Assembly (NCBI GenBank): GCA_017610265.1 | Contig: JAFCCH010000002.1 | Location: 1-40,962 of the forward strand | Length of the DNA: 40,962 nt | DNA from: Nitrososphaerota archaeon | GTDB lineage: Archaea > Iainarchaeota > Iainarchaeia > Iainarchaeales > GCA-2688035 | Direction of reading: 5' to 3' | Shown here: in pieces, positions 32,338-40,361 of the stretch | Layout: each line of letters opens with the position of its first letter | Position numbering within the stretch: the first letter of the stretch is position 1 | Made by a program: the position numbers and the translations under genes | Notes under the pieces: model-generated | Database searches by the model: none | Told to the model about the DNA's origin: nothing | The model's input: the letters and a program-made list of their open reading frames with translations, nothing else

Positions 32338-33138
32338 TCACCTAAAAAATTCCACCGCATTTCTAAACAATTTCAAGCCGTCGCTTTCAATCGGCAAGGC
32401 TTTTCCTTCCCTCTTAAGCTTTTCAGCCTGCAAAGTCCAATCATCCTGCTGTGTAAAGAAAATGTTTCTCTCAGGATGAGGCATCATTCCAAGAATTCTG
32501 CCTGTCTTGTCACAGATTCCTGCAATGTCTTCTGCTGAGCCATTTGGATTCAAAGGGAATTTGCCTTTTGCAAGTTCCTCCGGATTTTTGGCATACCTGA
32601 AAGCCACTTGATCTGATTCGTTTAACTGCTTGATGGTTTCTTCAGAAGCAGAAAACTTTCCTTCACCGTGAGCAACAGGCATTCTAATGAAGTCAATGCC
32701 CTTTGTAAAAACACATTTCTTTGAAAAGCTTTTAAGCGAGACCCATCTGCACTCATATCTTGCAGAATTGTTGTGGCTTAAGGCAACTGTTCTCATAGGC
32801 TTTCGGTCCTGAATGCCTGGCAAAATTCCAAGGTTGGAAATAACCTGGAAGCCGTTGCATATTCCAAGAATGAGCTTTTCTGCCTCAGTAAAATCGGCAA
32901 TTTGCTCCCACAAATTGTTCCTTATCTTGTTTGCAAGGGCGTTTCCTGATCCTGTATCGTCTCCATATGAAAAGCCACCTGGAAATGCAAGAATTTGAGC
33001 TTCCTCAAGCCTTTTAGGAGAGGCAATAAGGTCGTTTACGTGAATAATCTCTGTTTCAGCCCCTGCTTTTTTGAACGCAAAGGCAGTCTCTTCCTCGCAG
33101 TTAATGCCATATCCAGTCAAAAGAATTGCTTTAACCAT
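32338..33138 (-). CDS. purQ: FGAM synthase glutaminase subunit
   Basis: 266 residues from the ATG at 33138; the preceding TTG in the ORF track is not needed. It supplies ammonia from glutamine to PurL. Class I glutamine amidotransferase: AILLTGYGINCEEETA at the N-terminus, FPGGFSYGDD near 53, the nucleophile Cys in ILGICNGFQVISNLG near 95, and the catalytic His-Glu in GMMPHPERNIFF near 235. It is at the long end of PurQ lengths. The purL stop and purQ ATG overlap as TGATG, and purM begins four bases after the purQ stop, so all three are translationally coupled. Confidence 0.97.
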   Translation of the reverse strand: MVKAILLTGYGINCEEETAFAFKKAGAETEIIHVNDLIASPKRLEEAQILAFPGGFSYGDDTGSGNALANKIRNNLWEQIADFTEAEKLILGICNGFQVISNLGILPGIQDRKPMRTVALSHNNSARYECRWVSLKSFSKKCVFTKGIDFIRMPVAHGEGKFSASEETIKQLNESDQVAFRYAKNPEELAKGKFPLNPNGSAEDIAGICDKTGRILGMMPHPERNIFFTQQDDWTLQAEKLKREGKALPIESDGLKLFRNAVEFFR

Positions 33139-36128
33139 CAATAATCCCTCAGTGTCTTTTTGTATGCCTCTTCAAGGTCAACAAGGCCCAGGCTAACAAC
33201 ATTGTTTCCCTTCAAACAGGTCATTTCAAGCTTGTTTCCGGAAATTACTCCAACTTCAGCAAATTCACTGCCTTCAAGGGCCTTTTCAAAGGCTTCCTTG
33301 TTGTCCGGCGCAATTGTTACAACAAACCTGCTTTGGCTTTCACTGAAAAGCATTGTGTCATTTCTGTCAAGACCCACATGCGGAACCTTTTTCAAATCAA
33401 TTTTTGCGCCAAGCATTCCTGCAATGCAGGTTTTTGCAATAGCAACAGATAAGCCGCCAAGGCCAACAGGCTGGACAGATGCAATAAGCTTGTTTCCAAT
33501 TGCGTTTGAAAAACTTTTGTATAATTTTGATGCCTTTGCAAGGTCAACCTGTGGAACAGCCCCGAGAATTTCGTCCTTGCTTGTTTTTTCAGCGTTCATC
33601 CTGTAATATTCTGATGCTCCAAGCTCGCCTTTTGTCAGGCCAAGCACATAAACAAGGTCTCCTTCAATCTTTGCATCCATTGAAACACATTTGCTGCTGT
33701 CCTCAATTGTTGCAAGAGACGAAATAAGCAAGGTTGGTGGAACAGAAATCTTCAATGCATTGTTTTCCTCATCAAAGCCCTTGAAGTCGTTGAACATACT
33801 GTCCTTTCCCGAAATAAATGGGGTTCCGTAACCGGTTGCATAATCATAACAGGCTTGTGCTGCCTTTTTTAACTGCCAAAGCCTTTCAGGCTCGTTGCTT
33901 GAGCACCAGCAGAAGTTGTCAAGCAATGCAATGTCTTCAAGCTTTGCTCCAACAGCAATAAGATTTTTAACAGCTGAATCAATTGCGCATGCAGCCATCC
34001 AGTAAGTGTCAATGTCTCCGTAACCAGGGTAGAGAGAGTGAGAAACTGCCGCGCCCTTAATGCTTTCAAGAGAAGGCCTTACAACCCCTGCTTCTGCGTT
34101 TACCCTGCCTTTTCCCTGCAATGGCTTTAGGACAGAATTCCCCTGAACTTCGTGGTCGTATTGCACTGAAACAAATTCCTTGCTGCAAATGTTTAATCTT
34201 GAAAGCATTTCAAGCAAGGTCTTTGAGAGATTGCCTGGCTCGTCAAATGTTGGGTTTTTCAAATGAATTTTCATTGGCTTTGTTTTAAGAGTTTTTTTGG
34301 GCAAGCCATCGTGCAAGAATTCCATGTCAAGGTCAACAATTGTTTTTCCGTTGGCGTTTACAATGCACCTGCCTGAATCGTTGAATTCTCCGATGATTGT
34401 TGCTTCAACCCCTCTTCTGTCCATTAAGTCAATGAATTTGTCTGCCTTGTCCTTTGGAATTGACAAAGTCATTCTTTCCTGGCTTTCAGAAACCCAGGTT
34501 TGCCAGGGAGCAAGGCCTGCATATTTTACTGGAACCTTTTCCAAGTCAACAGTGCATCCACCGCATTCCTTTGCCATTTCGGCAACCGAACAACTTAGAC
34601 CGCCTGCCCCGTTGTCTGTAATGCTGCTATAACTATTTATGTCACGCGCTTCTTTGACAATTGCGTCGGACATTTTCTTTTGGGTAATTGGATCACCAAT
34701 CTGTACAGCTGTTGCAGGGCTTCCTGAGGAAAGTGCTTCTGAGGAAAAGGTTGCGCCGTGAATTCCGTCAAGGCCAACTTTGCCTCCAACCATTACAATC
34801 TTGTCTCCTGGCAAAGCTTTTTTGTCCTGCCCTGGCTTTCTGTTAACAATTTTTGGCATTAGTCCAACTGTTCCAACAAAGACAAGGGGCTTTCCCTTGT
34901 ATCTTTCATCAAAGTACATAAAACCCATCGGGGTTGGAATGCCTGAACAGTTTCCGCCAACATTTACGCCGTCGATTACTCCAAGCATTATTCTTTCAGG
35001 CGGCAAAATTGAATTTTGCTTGTCTTTTGCCCTGTACAAAAGTTTTGCGTCCCTTGGATCCGCAAAGCAAAAACCATATCTGTTAATTACTGGTTTGGCC
35101 GCCATTCCAAAACCCATTGTGTCACGGTTTACTCCAACGATTCCTGTGATTGCCCCTCCGAAAGGGTCAAGGGCACTTGGGCTGTTGTGTGTTTCAACCT
35201 TGTCAGTAATCATTAAGTCAGCATCAAAATCAATTGCTCCGGAATTGTCAACGAAAACAGAGAGACAGTTGTCTTTGTCTCCCTTGTCTGCCCTAATTTT
35301 TGCGGTTGCGCCCTTAATCAAAGTTTTGTAAATGCCTTTTTCCAATTCATCCATCTTTGCGGCAAAGATTGTGTGCTTGCAGTGCTCACTCCAGGTTTGG
35401 GCAAGTGATTCAAGCTCTATGTCTGTCGGCTTCCTGCCCTCTTTTTTGAAATAGTCCTGAATTATTTTAATTGAGGGAAGATCCAAAGCAAGCGGGCCGC
35501 GCCTTATCTCTGAACCGTCTTTTTCAACGTGGTCAAGAATGCCTGCCTTGCCAATTTTTACAAGCTCTTCATCAGAAACATTGAGATTAATTGGCTCTGC
35601 TTTAAGTTCCTCATGCAATTTTACAATTGGAGCAATGGCGTCCATGCCTTTGTCTGCCTCAAATTGTTTCCTGCTTTTAATGTAAATACTTTGAATTAAA
35701 GAATTTGCAAACATTTCACCAATGTTTTTAGCACCTTGCTCTAAAAAGTTGCCTTTTAGAAAAAATTCCTGCGAACTAAAAACTTCAATGCCTTTTGCTT
35801 TTTCTCCAAAGAAATCTGAAAGGGTTTCAGCCGCTGTTTTTCCAACATTGTCTGTTACACCTGGCAAAAAGCCTATTTCAACAACCCAATCAAAGTCTTT
35901 GGCTGCAAGAGGTTTTCCAACAGAAAAAGACTGTGTTACAGGATTGTGAAGCAAATCAGCACATTGTGTTAATTCTTCCTCTGAAAAATTGCTTGAAATA
36001 GTGTAAACATCATTTAGGGAAACGGCTTTAATGCCCGAAAAACCGGCTTTTTCAAGGTTTTTCTTAGTTATTTCTGCCCTTGCGTCTTTTTGGAAAGATA
36101 CCTCTATCCTTGTAAGCCCCAAGCCCAT
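33138..36128 (-). CDS. purL: FGAM synthase with fused tandem PurS domains
   Basis: 996 residues. PurL uses ATP and ammonia to convert FGAR to FGAM. The first 155 residues hold two PurS-like repeats (IEVSFQKDARAEITKKNLEKAG and VVEIGFLPGVTDNVGKTAAETL), a covalent version of the PurS dimer that bridges PurL and PurQ. The catalytic region begins near 215 with IEIxSLAQTWSEHCKHT-like sequence (here LESLAQTWSEHCKHT), then DKVETHNSPSALDPFGGA, GMAAKPV, GGKVGLDGIHGATFSSE, SITDNGAGGL, and a second AIRS-like half with GKDSMFNDF and QPVGLGGLSVA. The glutaminase is separate (purQ), so this is neither the 1300-residue PurL nor the small PurL with free PurS. Minus-strand TATA at about 36151. Confidence 0.96.
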   Translation of the reverse strand: MGLGLTRIEVSFQKDARAEITKKNLEKAGFSGIKAVSLNDVYTISSNFSEEELTQCADLLHNPVTQSFSVGKPLAAKDFDWVVEIGFLPGVTDNVGKTAAETLSDFFGEKAKGIEVFSSQEFFLKGNFLEQGAKNIGEMFANSLIQSIYIKSRKQFEADKGMDAIAPIVKLHEELKAEPINLNVSDEELVKIGKAGILDHVEKDGSEIRRGPLALDLPSIKIIQDYFKKEGRKPTDIELESLAQTWSEHCKHTIFAAKMDELEKGIYKTLIKGATAKIRADKGDKDNCLSVFVDNSGAIDFDADLMITDKVETHNSPSALDPFGGAITGIVGVNRDTMGFGMAAKPVINRYGFCFADPRDAKLLYRAKDKQNSILPPERIMLGVIDGVNVGGNCSGIPTPMGFMYFDERYKGKPLVFVGTVGLMPKIVNRKPGQDKKALPGDKIVMVGGKVGLDGIHGATFSSEALSSGSPATAVQIGDPITQKKMSDAIVKEARDINSYSSITDNGAGGLSCSVAEMAKECGGCTVDLEKVPVKYAGLAPWQTWVSESQERMTLSIPKDKADKFIDLMDRRGVEATIIGEFNDSGRCIVNANGKTIVDLDMEFLHDGLPKKTLKTKPMKIHLKNPTFDEPGNLSKTLLEMLSRLNICSKEFVSVQYDHEVQGNSVLKPLQGKGRVNAEAGVVRPSLESIKGAAVSHSLYPGYGDIDTYWMAACAIDSAVKNLIAVGAKLEDIALLDNFCWCSSNEPERLWQLKKAAQACYDYATGYGTPFISGKDSMFNDFKGFDEENNALKISVPPTLLISSLATIEDSSKCVSMDAKIEGDLVYVLGLTKGELGASEYYRMNAEKTSKDEILGAVPQVDLAKASKLYKSFSNAIGNKLIASVQPVGLGGLSVAIAKTCIAGMLGAKIDLKKVPHVGLDRNDTMLFSESQSRFVVTIAPDNKEAFEKALEGSEFAEVGVISGNKLEMTCLKGNNVVSLGLVDLEEAYKKTLRDY

Positions 36129-36150
36129 AACATTAATTTAATTGGAAAAG

Positions 36151-36159
36151 GATTAAAAG
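36151..36159 (-). promoter_or_regulatory. TATA element of purL-purQ-purM
   Basis: CTTTTAATC on the minus strand, 23-31 bases before the purL ATG, with no Shine-Dalgarno near that ATG; a leaderless transcript is likely. Confidence 0.45.
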
Positions 36160-36194
36160 GCTTTTTTAGAGAAAAAAAGGCAAAAAAATGCACA

Positions 36195-36204
36195 ATCTTT
36201 AAAA
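36195..36204 (+). promoter_or_regulatory. TATA element of second LeuA-family gene
   Basis: ATCTTTAAAA/CTTTAAAAAG at this position predicts transcription start near 36226, about 96 bases before the ATG at 36322, leaving a leader long enough for regulation. Confidence 0.45.
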
Positions 36205-36226
36205 AGAACAGAAACAGAGGTTAATT

Positions 36227-36262
36227 ATGAGCTCAAGAAGGGATTTACGGATTCGTCCATAA
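36227..36262 (+). CDS. Possible 11-codon leader ORF (Arg-rich)
   Basis: ATG-started mini-ORF encoding MSSRRDLRIRP then TAA, in the leader of the second isopropylmalate-synthase-family gene. GAGGT lies six bases upstream but the predicted transcription start is close to the ATG. Four of eleven codons are Arg. The AGCTCAA at its start can pair with TTGAGCT at 36285-36291. It may be chance; it is recorded because the other leucine gene in the window also has a leader ORF. Confidence 0.25.
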   Translation: MSSRRDLRIRP

Positions 36263-36309
36263 GTTTTCTCTACTTTTAACTAATTTGAGCTTTGAAACAC
36301 TTTTTGAAA

Positions 36310-36314
36310 GGAGG
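36310..36314 (+). promoter_or_regulatory. Shine-Dalgarno deciding the start of the second LeuA-family gene
   Basis: GGAGG (within AAAGGAGGC), seven to eight bases before ATG 36322. It rules out the ORF track start at 36292, which lies upstream of this site. Confidence 0.75.
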
Positions 36315-36321
36315 CAAAGCC

Positions 36322-37851
36322 ATGAAAAAAACAACTATTCTTGACACAACATTAAGAGATGGAGAACAAACACAAGGGGTTTCATTTACCCCAAAGGAAA
36401 AGCTCAGCATTGCAAAAATATTGCTTTCAGAAGTAAAAGTTGACTGGATTGAAGTGGCCAGCACAAGGGTTAGCAAAGGAGAACTTGCAGCAGTGCAAAA
36501 GATTTCCAAATGGGCAAAAGAAAATGGGTTTCTTGAAAAATTAAGTGTTCTTGGATTTGTTGACGGCAACAAAAGTGTTGACTGGGCAGTTGAAGCAGGA
36601 GTTGAAACAATTTGGATTCTTGCAAAAGGAAGCCTGCTTCACATAAAAGAACAATTGAGAAAAAGCCCGGAAGAGCATCTGAAAGAGCTTGGCAAAACAT
36701 TTGATTATGCAAAAAGCAAGGGTTTGGAAGCCAACCTCACAATAGAAATATGGAGCAATGGAATGCTTGAAAACAAAGACTTTGTGAAAAAACTTGTTGA
36801 AACAGCCAAAGAAAAGGGAGTGAAAAAAGCAAGCCTCTGTGACACGCTTGGGATTTTAACACCGGAGGAAACAAAACAACTTGTCGAAGAAATGGTTTCA
36901 AACTTTCCAGACATGGCATTTGAGTTTCATGCACACAATGATTACGGTCTCGCCGTTGCAAACAGTCTTGCAGCAACAAAAGCAGGCTGTGCCACAATAC
37001 ATGCAACAGTGAACGGCCTGGGAGAACGGGCGGGAAACACACCTTTGGATGAATTGGCCGTTGTGTTAAACGACAAGACAGAGTTTGGCTGCAACATTGA
37101 AGAGAAAATGCTTTCAAAGGCAAGCAAAGTTGTTGAAACCTTTTCAGGAAAAAGAATTTCTGCAAACAAGCCTGTTACAGGAAGCAATGTCTTTACTCAG
37201 ACAGCCGGAATACATGCAGACGGAGACAAAAAAGCAGGGCTTTACAAAAGCAAGCTCAGACCAGAAAGATTTGGAAAAGAAAGGCAGTACGCTTTAGGAA
37301 AGCTCAGTGGAAAAGCAAGCATTGACCAAAATCTTGAAAAGCTTGGATTAAATCTTGGCAGGGGAGAAAAGGAAAAGCTGTTGAAGAGAATTGTTGAATT
37401 GGGAGACAAGAAAAAGGCTGTGACAGCAGAAGACCTTCCATTCATTGTGTCAGATCTTCTTGGAACACCAGAGAAAACTTTTTACAGAATTGCCAACTGT
37501 CAAGTCAGTTCAGGCACTGGAATAAAGCCAACTGCCTCATTCACACTCGAAGCCAATGGAAAGGAATTCAGTGAAAGTGCAGTGGGAGACGGCGGCTACA
37601 ATGCATTTATGAACGCCCTTGCAAAAGTTAGCAAAAAGGCAGGAATTAAACTGCCGAAACTTTTGGATTACGAAGTAAGAATTCCCCCAGGCGGAAAAAC
37701 AGACGCCCTTGTTGAAACAACAATCACTTGGAAAAACAATGGCAAAAGCTTTTCCACAGTGGGAATTGATTCAGACCAGGTTATGGCCGCAATAAAGGCA
37801 ACTGAAAAAATGATGAATATTGTTGCAAGAAAAAAGGAAAAAGGGCTTTAA
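36322..37851 (+). CDS. LeuA2-type isopropylmalate/citramalate synthase
   Basis: 509 residues. A DRE-TIM acyltransferase that condenses acetyl-CoA with a 2-keto acid. The catalytic barrel has [22 protein letters not shown] at the start, HAHNDYGLAVANSLAA near 205 (metal His pair) and [15 protein letters not shown] near 233; NVFTQTAGIHADGDKK near 290 and ALGKLSGKASI near 325 follow. The C-terminal 120 residues look like the LeuA regulatory dimer domain that senses the end product. The variant HADGDKK and LTIEIWSNG segments recall LeuA2-type enzymes rather than classical LeuA. Substrate may be 2-ketoisovalerate (leucine) or pyruvate (citramalate, isoleucine). It overlaps the convergent dehydrogenase gene by four bases (TTAA). 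Confidence 0.88.
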   Translation: MKKTTILDTTLRDGEQTQGVSFTPKEKLSIAKILLSEVKVDWIEVASTRVSKGELAAVQKISKWAKENGFLEKLSVLGFVDGNKSVDWAVEAGVETIWILAKGSLLHIKEQLRKSPEEHLKELGKTFDYAKSKGLEANLTIEIWSNGMLENKDFVKKLVETAKEKGVKKASLCDTLGILTPEETKQLVEEMVSNFPDMAFEFHAHNDYGLAVANSLAATKAGCATIHATVNGLGERAGNTPLDELAVVLNDKTEFGCNIEEKMLSKASKVVETFSGKRISANKPVTGSNVFTQTAGIHADGDKKAGLYKSKLRPERFGKERQYALGKLSGKASIDQNLEKLGLNLGRGEKEKLLKRIVELGDKKKAVTAEDLPFIVSDLLGTPEKTFYRIANCQVSSGTGIKPTASFTLEANGKEFSESAVGDGGYNAFMNALAKVSKKAGIKLPKLLDYEVRIPPGGKTDALVETTITWKNNGKSFSTVGIDSDQVMAAIKATEKMMNIVARKKEKGL

Positions 37852-38915
37852 CAACCCTTTTTCTCAATCCTTTCCAATGCAATGCCGTCTGCAATCTCTG
37901 TTGTTGGACTGTTTTCTGCCTCAGAACGCTTCAAAATGTCCAGAATTCTGTCAAATGTTGCGTCAGTTCTCTGCATTACCTCCTTCTTGTTGTAGGCTGA
38001 ACCAGTTACAACTACCTCATTGGCAACACTTATCAGTCCGCCGCAGTTTATGACATAGTCTGGAGCATAAACAATATTCTTTTCATGCAAGACACTGCCC
38101 ATTTCAAAGGAAGCCAATTGATTGTTTGCAGCCCCTGCAACAATCTTGCACTTCAAGTCCTTTACAGTGTCTTTGTTTATTATCTCTCCAAAGGCACAGG
38201 GAGCAAAGATGTCGCAGTCAACGCCAACAATTTCTTCAGGCTCAACAGACCTTACATTAAAACGCAAGTTAGCCATTTCAATCTTGGCTGGGTTAACATC
38301 TGAGACAACGATGTTTGCACCTGCCTTGCCAAGGTAGTGTAAGAGGCTGAAGCCAACATTTCCAATGCCTTGAACAGCAACAGTCTTTCCCTTCAATGAT
38401 TCAGAACCAAAAACTTGGAAACAACAGGCCTGCATTCCTCTAAAGACACTAAAAGCTGTTACAGGAGAAGGGTCTCCTGCCTCGCCTGGCACTCCTGTCA
38501 CAAAGTCTGTTTGCTTCCGAACATTGACCATGTCTTCTTCATTTGTGCCAACATCTTCTGCAGCAATGTACTTTCCATGCAATTGATCAATTGCTTTTCC
38601 AAACCTTTCAAACAACAGGGCTCTTTGGCCTAGATCCAAAGCAGCCGGGTCAATAAGAATAACGCTTTTTCCTCCACCCAGGTCCAAGCCAGCAACGCTT
38701 GCCTTAAAAGTCATGGCCCTGGCAAGCCTTAGGGCATCTTTTTCTGCAGCTTTCTCAGGCGAAACACCGTATGAATTTGTTTTGTAGTGAAACATTCGAA
38801 TTCCACCAAGAGCCGGACCCAATGCATTACTGTGAACCGCAATGAAAAAGCGCGCTCCTGTTTCCTCGTCTGAATTCACGTCAATGAACTCAAACCCTTC
38901 AATTTCTCTTTTCAT
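37848..38915 (-). CDS. Leucine dehydrogenase-like amino acid dehydrogenase
   Basis: 355 residues from the ATG at 38915; the ORF track TTG is one codon upstream. NAD-dependent Glu/Leu/Phe/Val dehydrogenase family: interconverts branched-chain amino acids and their keto acids with ammonia. Catalytic segment MTFKASVAGLDLGGGKSVI near residue 68-86 (lysine in MTFK and GGGK), DVGTNEEDM near 122, Rossmann motif VAVQGIGNVGFSLL near 185, and GAANNQLA near 262. The match to leucine dehydrogenase (MTYKAAAAGLxLGGGK) is close. Its ATG overlaps the leuA stop (TGATG), so it is coupled to leuA and probably performs the last, amination step of leucine synthesis instead of a transaminase, or the reverse. Confidence 0.93.
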   Translation of the reverse strand: MKREIEGFEFIDVNSDEETGARFFIAVHSNALGPALGGIRMFHYKTNSYGVSPEKAAEKDALRLARAMTFKASVAGLDLGGGKSVILIDPAALDLGQRALLFERFGKAIDQLHGKYIAAEDVGTNEEDMVNVRKQTDFVTGVPGEAGDPSPVTAFSVFRGMQACCFQVFGSESLKGKTVAVQGIGNVGFSLLHYLGKAGANIVVSDVNPAKIEMANLRFNVRSVEPEEIVGVDCDIFAPCAFGEIINKDTVKDLKCKIVAGAANNQLASFEMGSVLHEKNIVYAPDYVINCGGLISVANEVVVTGSAYNKKEVMQRTDATFDRILDILKRSEAENSPTTEIADGIALERIEKKGC

Positions 38916-40147
38916 CAAATCACCTCATTTTTATTGCCTTTAACAATTTCATTAGCAATCGCAACAATGTCCCTCTTTCGGACACTTTTTTTCACGTCCG
39001 CAACCTGCTTTATCCTGGCAGTGACTGCATCAAGCTCTTCTCCTGAAAAAAAGAAGCCCATTTCTTCAAGCACAGCTTTTGTGGCATGCTTTCCTGAATG
39101 CTTTCCAAGCACAAGCTTTGAGATTTTTCCAATTGTTTCAGGTTTCATTATTTCATAAGTTCTCGAATCAGCAAGCATGCCGTGCTGGTGAACGCCTGCT
39201 TCGTGGGCAAAAGCATTTTCTCCAACAATTGCCTTGTTTCTCTGCACAGCAATGCCTGTAAAGTTTGAAACCATTTTTGAAGCCGGATAAATTTCCTTAA
39301 AGTTAATGCAGGTGCCTGTTTCAAAAAACTCTTTTCTTGTGAAAAGATTCATTGCAATTTCTTCAAGTGAAGCATTGCCTGCCCTTTCACCAAGGCCATT
39401 TATTGTGCATTCAACCTGCCTTGCCCCGTTCATTATAGCAGCCATGCTGTTTGCAACAGCCATTCCAAGATCATCATGGCAATGAACACTGATTGCCGCA
39501 GCCTCAATATTTGGAACATTTTCTTTCACATGCCTTACAAGCCTGCCAAATTCATTAGGCTGGGAATAGCCAACAGTGTCCGGAATATTAATTGTTGTCG
39601 CCCCTGCATTGATGACTGCTTCAAAGATTTCGCAAAGAAATTCAGGGCTTGACCTGCTTGCATCCTCTGCGCTGAACTCAATGTCCTCACAAAAGTTTTT
39701 TGCAAAGCCAACCATTTCAACAGCCTGCTTTTTTACAGCAGCCTTTGACATTTTGAGCTTGTGCTTCATATGAATTTGAGAAGTTGCAATAAATGTGTGA
39801 ATCCTTGGCTTTTTTGCAGACTGCACTGCCTGCCAGGCTTTCTCAATGTCCTTTTCGAGGGTTCTTGCAAGCCCGCATACAATTGGCTTTCTCACAGTTT
39901 GAGAAACTGCTTTTACTGCCTTAAAGTCGTCCTGGCTTGCAATTGGAAAACCTGCTTCTATAACGTCAACATTCAGGCTTTCAAGCTTTTGTGCAATCTC
40001 AATCTTTTCACCGTGGGTTAAGGTTGCCCCAGGGCTTTGTTCCCCATCCCTAAGAGTAGTGTCAAAAATCCTTACCCTGCCATGGCTCTTAAAATTTCCG
40101 GCAACCGGGCCGACGGATGTCTGGGTTCTCAAAAAGCACATCTCCAT
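38915..40147 (-). CDS. leuA: 2-isopropylmalate synthase without regulatory domain
   Basis: 410 residues from the ATG at 40147 (alternatives TTG 40150 or ATG 40141; none has a good ribosome binding site). First committed step of leucine synthesis, acetyl-CoA plus 2-ketoisovalerate. Seen: [20 protein letters not shown] near residue 26, [15 protein letters not shown] near 60, [18 protein letters not shown] near 205 (metal His), [17 protein letters not shown] near 240, and [14 protein letters not shown] near 302. It ends about 50 residues after the GKHSGKHA segment, so the C-terminal leucine-sensing domain of full-length LeuA (about 510 residues) is absent. It lies downstream of a leucine-rich leader ORF, which may replace feedback at the protein level. 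Homocitrate or citramalate synthase is less likely but possible. Confidence 0.92.
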   Translation of the reverse strand: MEMCFLRTQTSVGPVAGNFKSHGRVRIFDTTLRDGEQSPGATLTHGEKIEIAQKLESLNVDVIEAGFPIASQDDFKAVKAVSQTVRKPIVCGLARTLEKDIEKAWQAVQSAKKPRIHTFIATSQIHMKHKLKMSKAAVKKQAVEMVGFAKNFCEDIEFSAEDASRSSPEFLCEIFEAVINAGATTINIPDTVGYSQPNEFGRLVRHVKENVPNIEAAAISVHCHDDLGMAVANSMAAIMNGARQVECTINGLGERAGNASLEEIAMNLFTRKEFFETGTCINFKEIYPASKMVSNFTGIAVQRNKAIVGENAFAHEAGVHQHGMLADSRTYEIMKPETIGKISKLVLGKHSGKHATKAVLEEMGFFFSGEELDAVTARIKQVADVKKSVRKRDIVAIANEIVKGNKNEVI

Positions 40148-40160
40148 CAAAGAGTTTATA

Positions 40161-40190
40161 GTTGCTAGAGATGGCTTACTCTAGCAGCAA
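40161..40190 (-). promoter_or_regulatory. Hairpin at the end of the leader ORF
   Basis: On the coding strand UGCUAGAG, containing the last Leu and Glu codons, pairs with CUCUAGCA across a UAAGCCAU loop that includes the stop codon; with a 3-base bulge the stem extends to GUU/AAC. It lies between the leucine codon run and the leuA start. A competing pairing of CAUCUCU (40167-40173) with GGAGAUG at the leuA start is also possible. Confidence 0.6.
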
Positions 40191-40256
40191 CAAGGTCAAC
40201 AGAAGCAAAGCTGAAAGAACTGTAACAGATTTCTTAAAATTTACTGCTTTGCTCAT
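40176..40256 (-). CDS. Leucine-rich leader peptide upstream of leuA
   Basis: 26-residue ORF too short for the track. It starts with ATG, has AGGTGA exactly eight bases upstream, and lies about 45 bases after a TATA box. The sequence begins [13 protein letters not shown] and ends [12 protein letters not shown]-stop: nine leucines in all, eight in the last ten residues, using five TTG/CTG codons, CTT and CTA. The last leucine codons form the left arm of a hairpin, and leuA begins 28 bases after the stop. This is the design of amino-acid attenuator leaders such as leuL of enteric bacteria, here read by ribosomes short of charged tRNA-Leu. Alternative: a tiny membrane peptide, since KK followed by a hydrophobic run would also insert in a membrane. 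Confidence 0.7.
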   Translation of the reverse strand: MSKAVNFKKSVTVLSALLLLTLLLLE

Positions 40257-40264
40257 TTTGATAT

Positions 40265-40270
40265 TCACCT
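40265..40270 (-). promoter_or_regulatory. Shine-Dalgarno of the leader ORF
   Basis: AGGTGA on the minus strand, eight bases before the leader ATG. It is better placed than any ribosome binding site in front of leuA itself, which shows that translation of the mini-ORF is intended. Confidence 0.65.
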
Positions 40271-40297
40271 ATTAATGTTAATACCTTTATTTTCCAT

Positions 40298-40308
40298 TAT
40301 TTATATTA
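40298..40308 (-). promoter_or_regulatory. TATA box of the leucine operon
   Basis: TAATATAAATAA on the minus strand predicts transcription start near 40275. This gives a roughly 130-base leader that contains the mini-ORF and the hairpin before leuA. Confidence 0.5.
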
Positions 40309-40361
40309 CTTGTGTTTGAATCCAAAATGCCTTTTTTAAAAATTAGGGAGTTTAACAGTAG

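Noticed and set aside
40176-40256. Leader ORF as an ordinary small membrane protein gene
   Set aside because: Not fully excluded, but the leucine-only hydrophobic run, its overlap with a hairpin and its position before leuA are explained better by a leader peptide.
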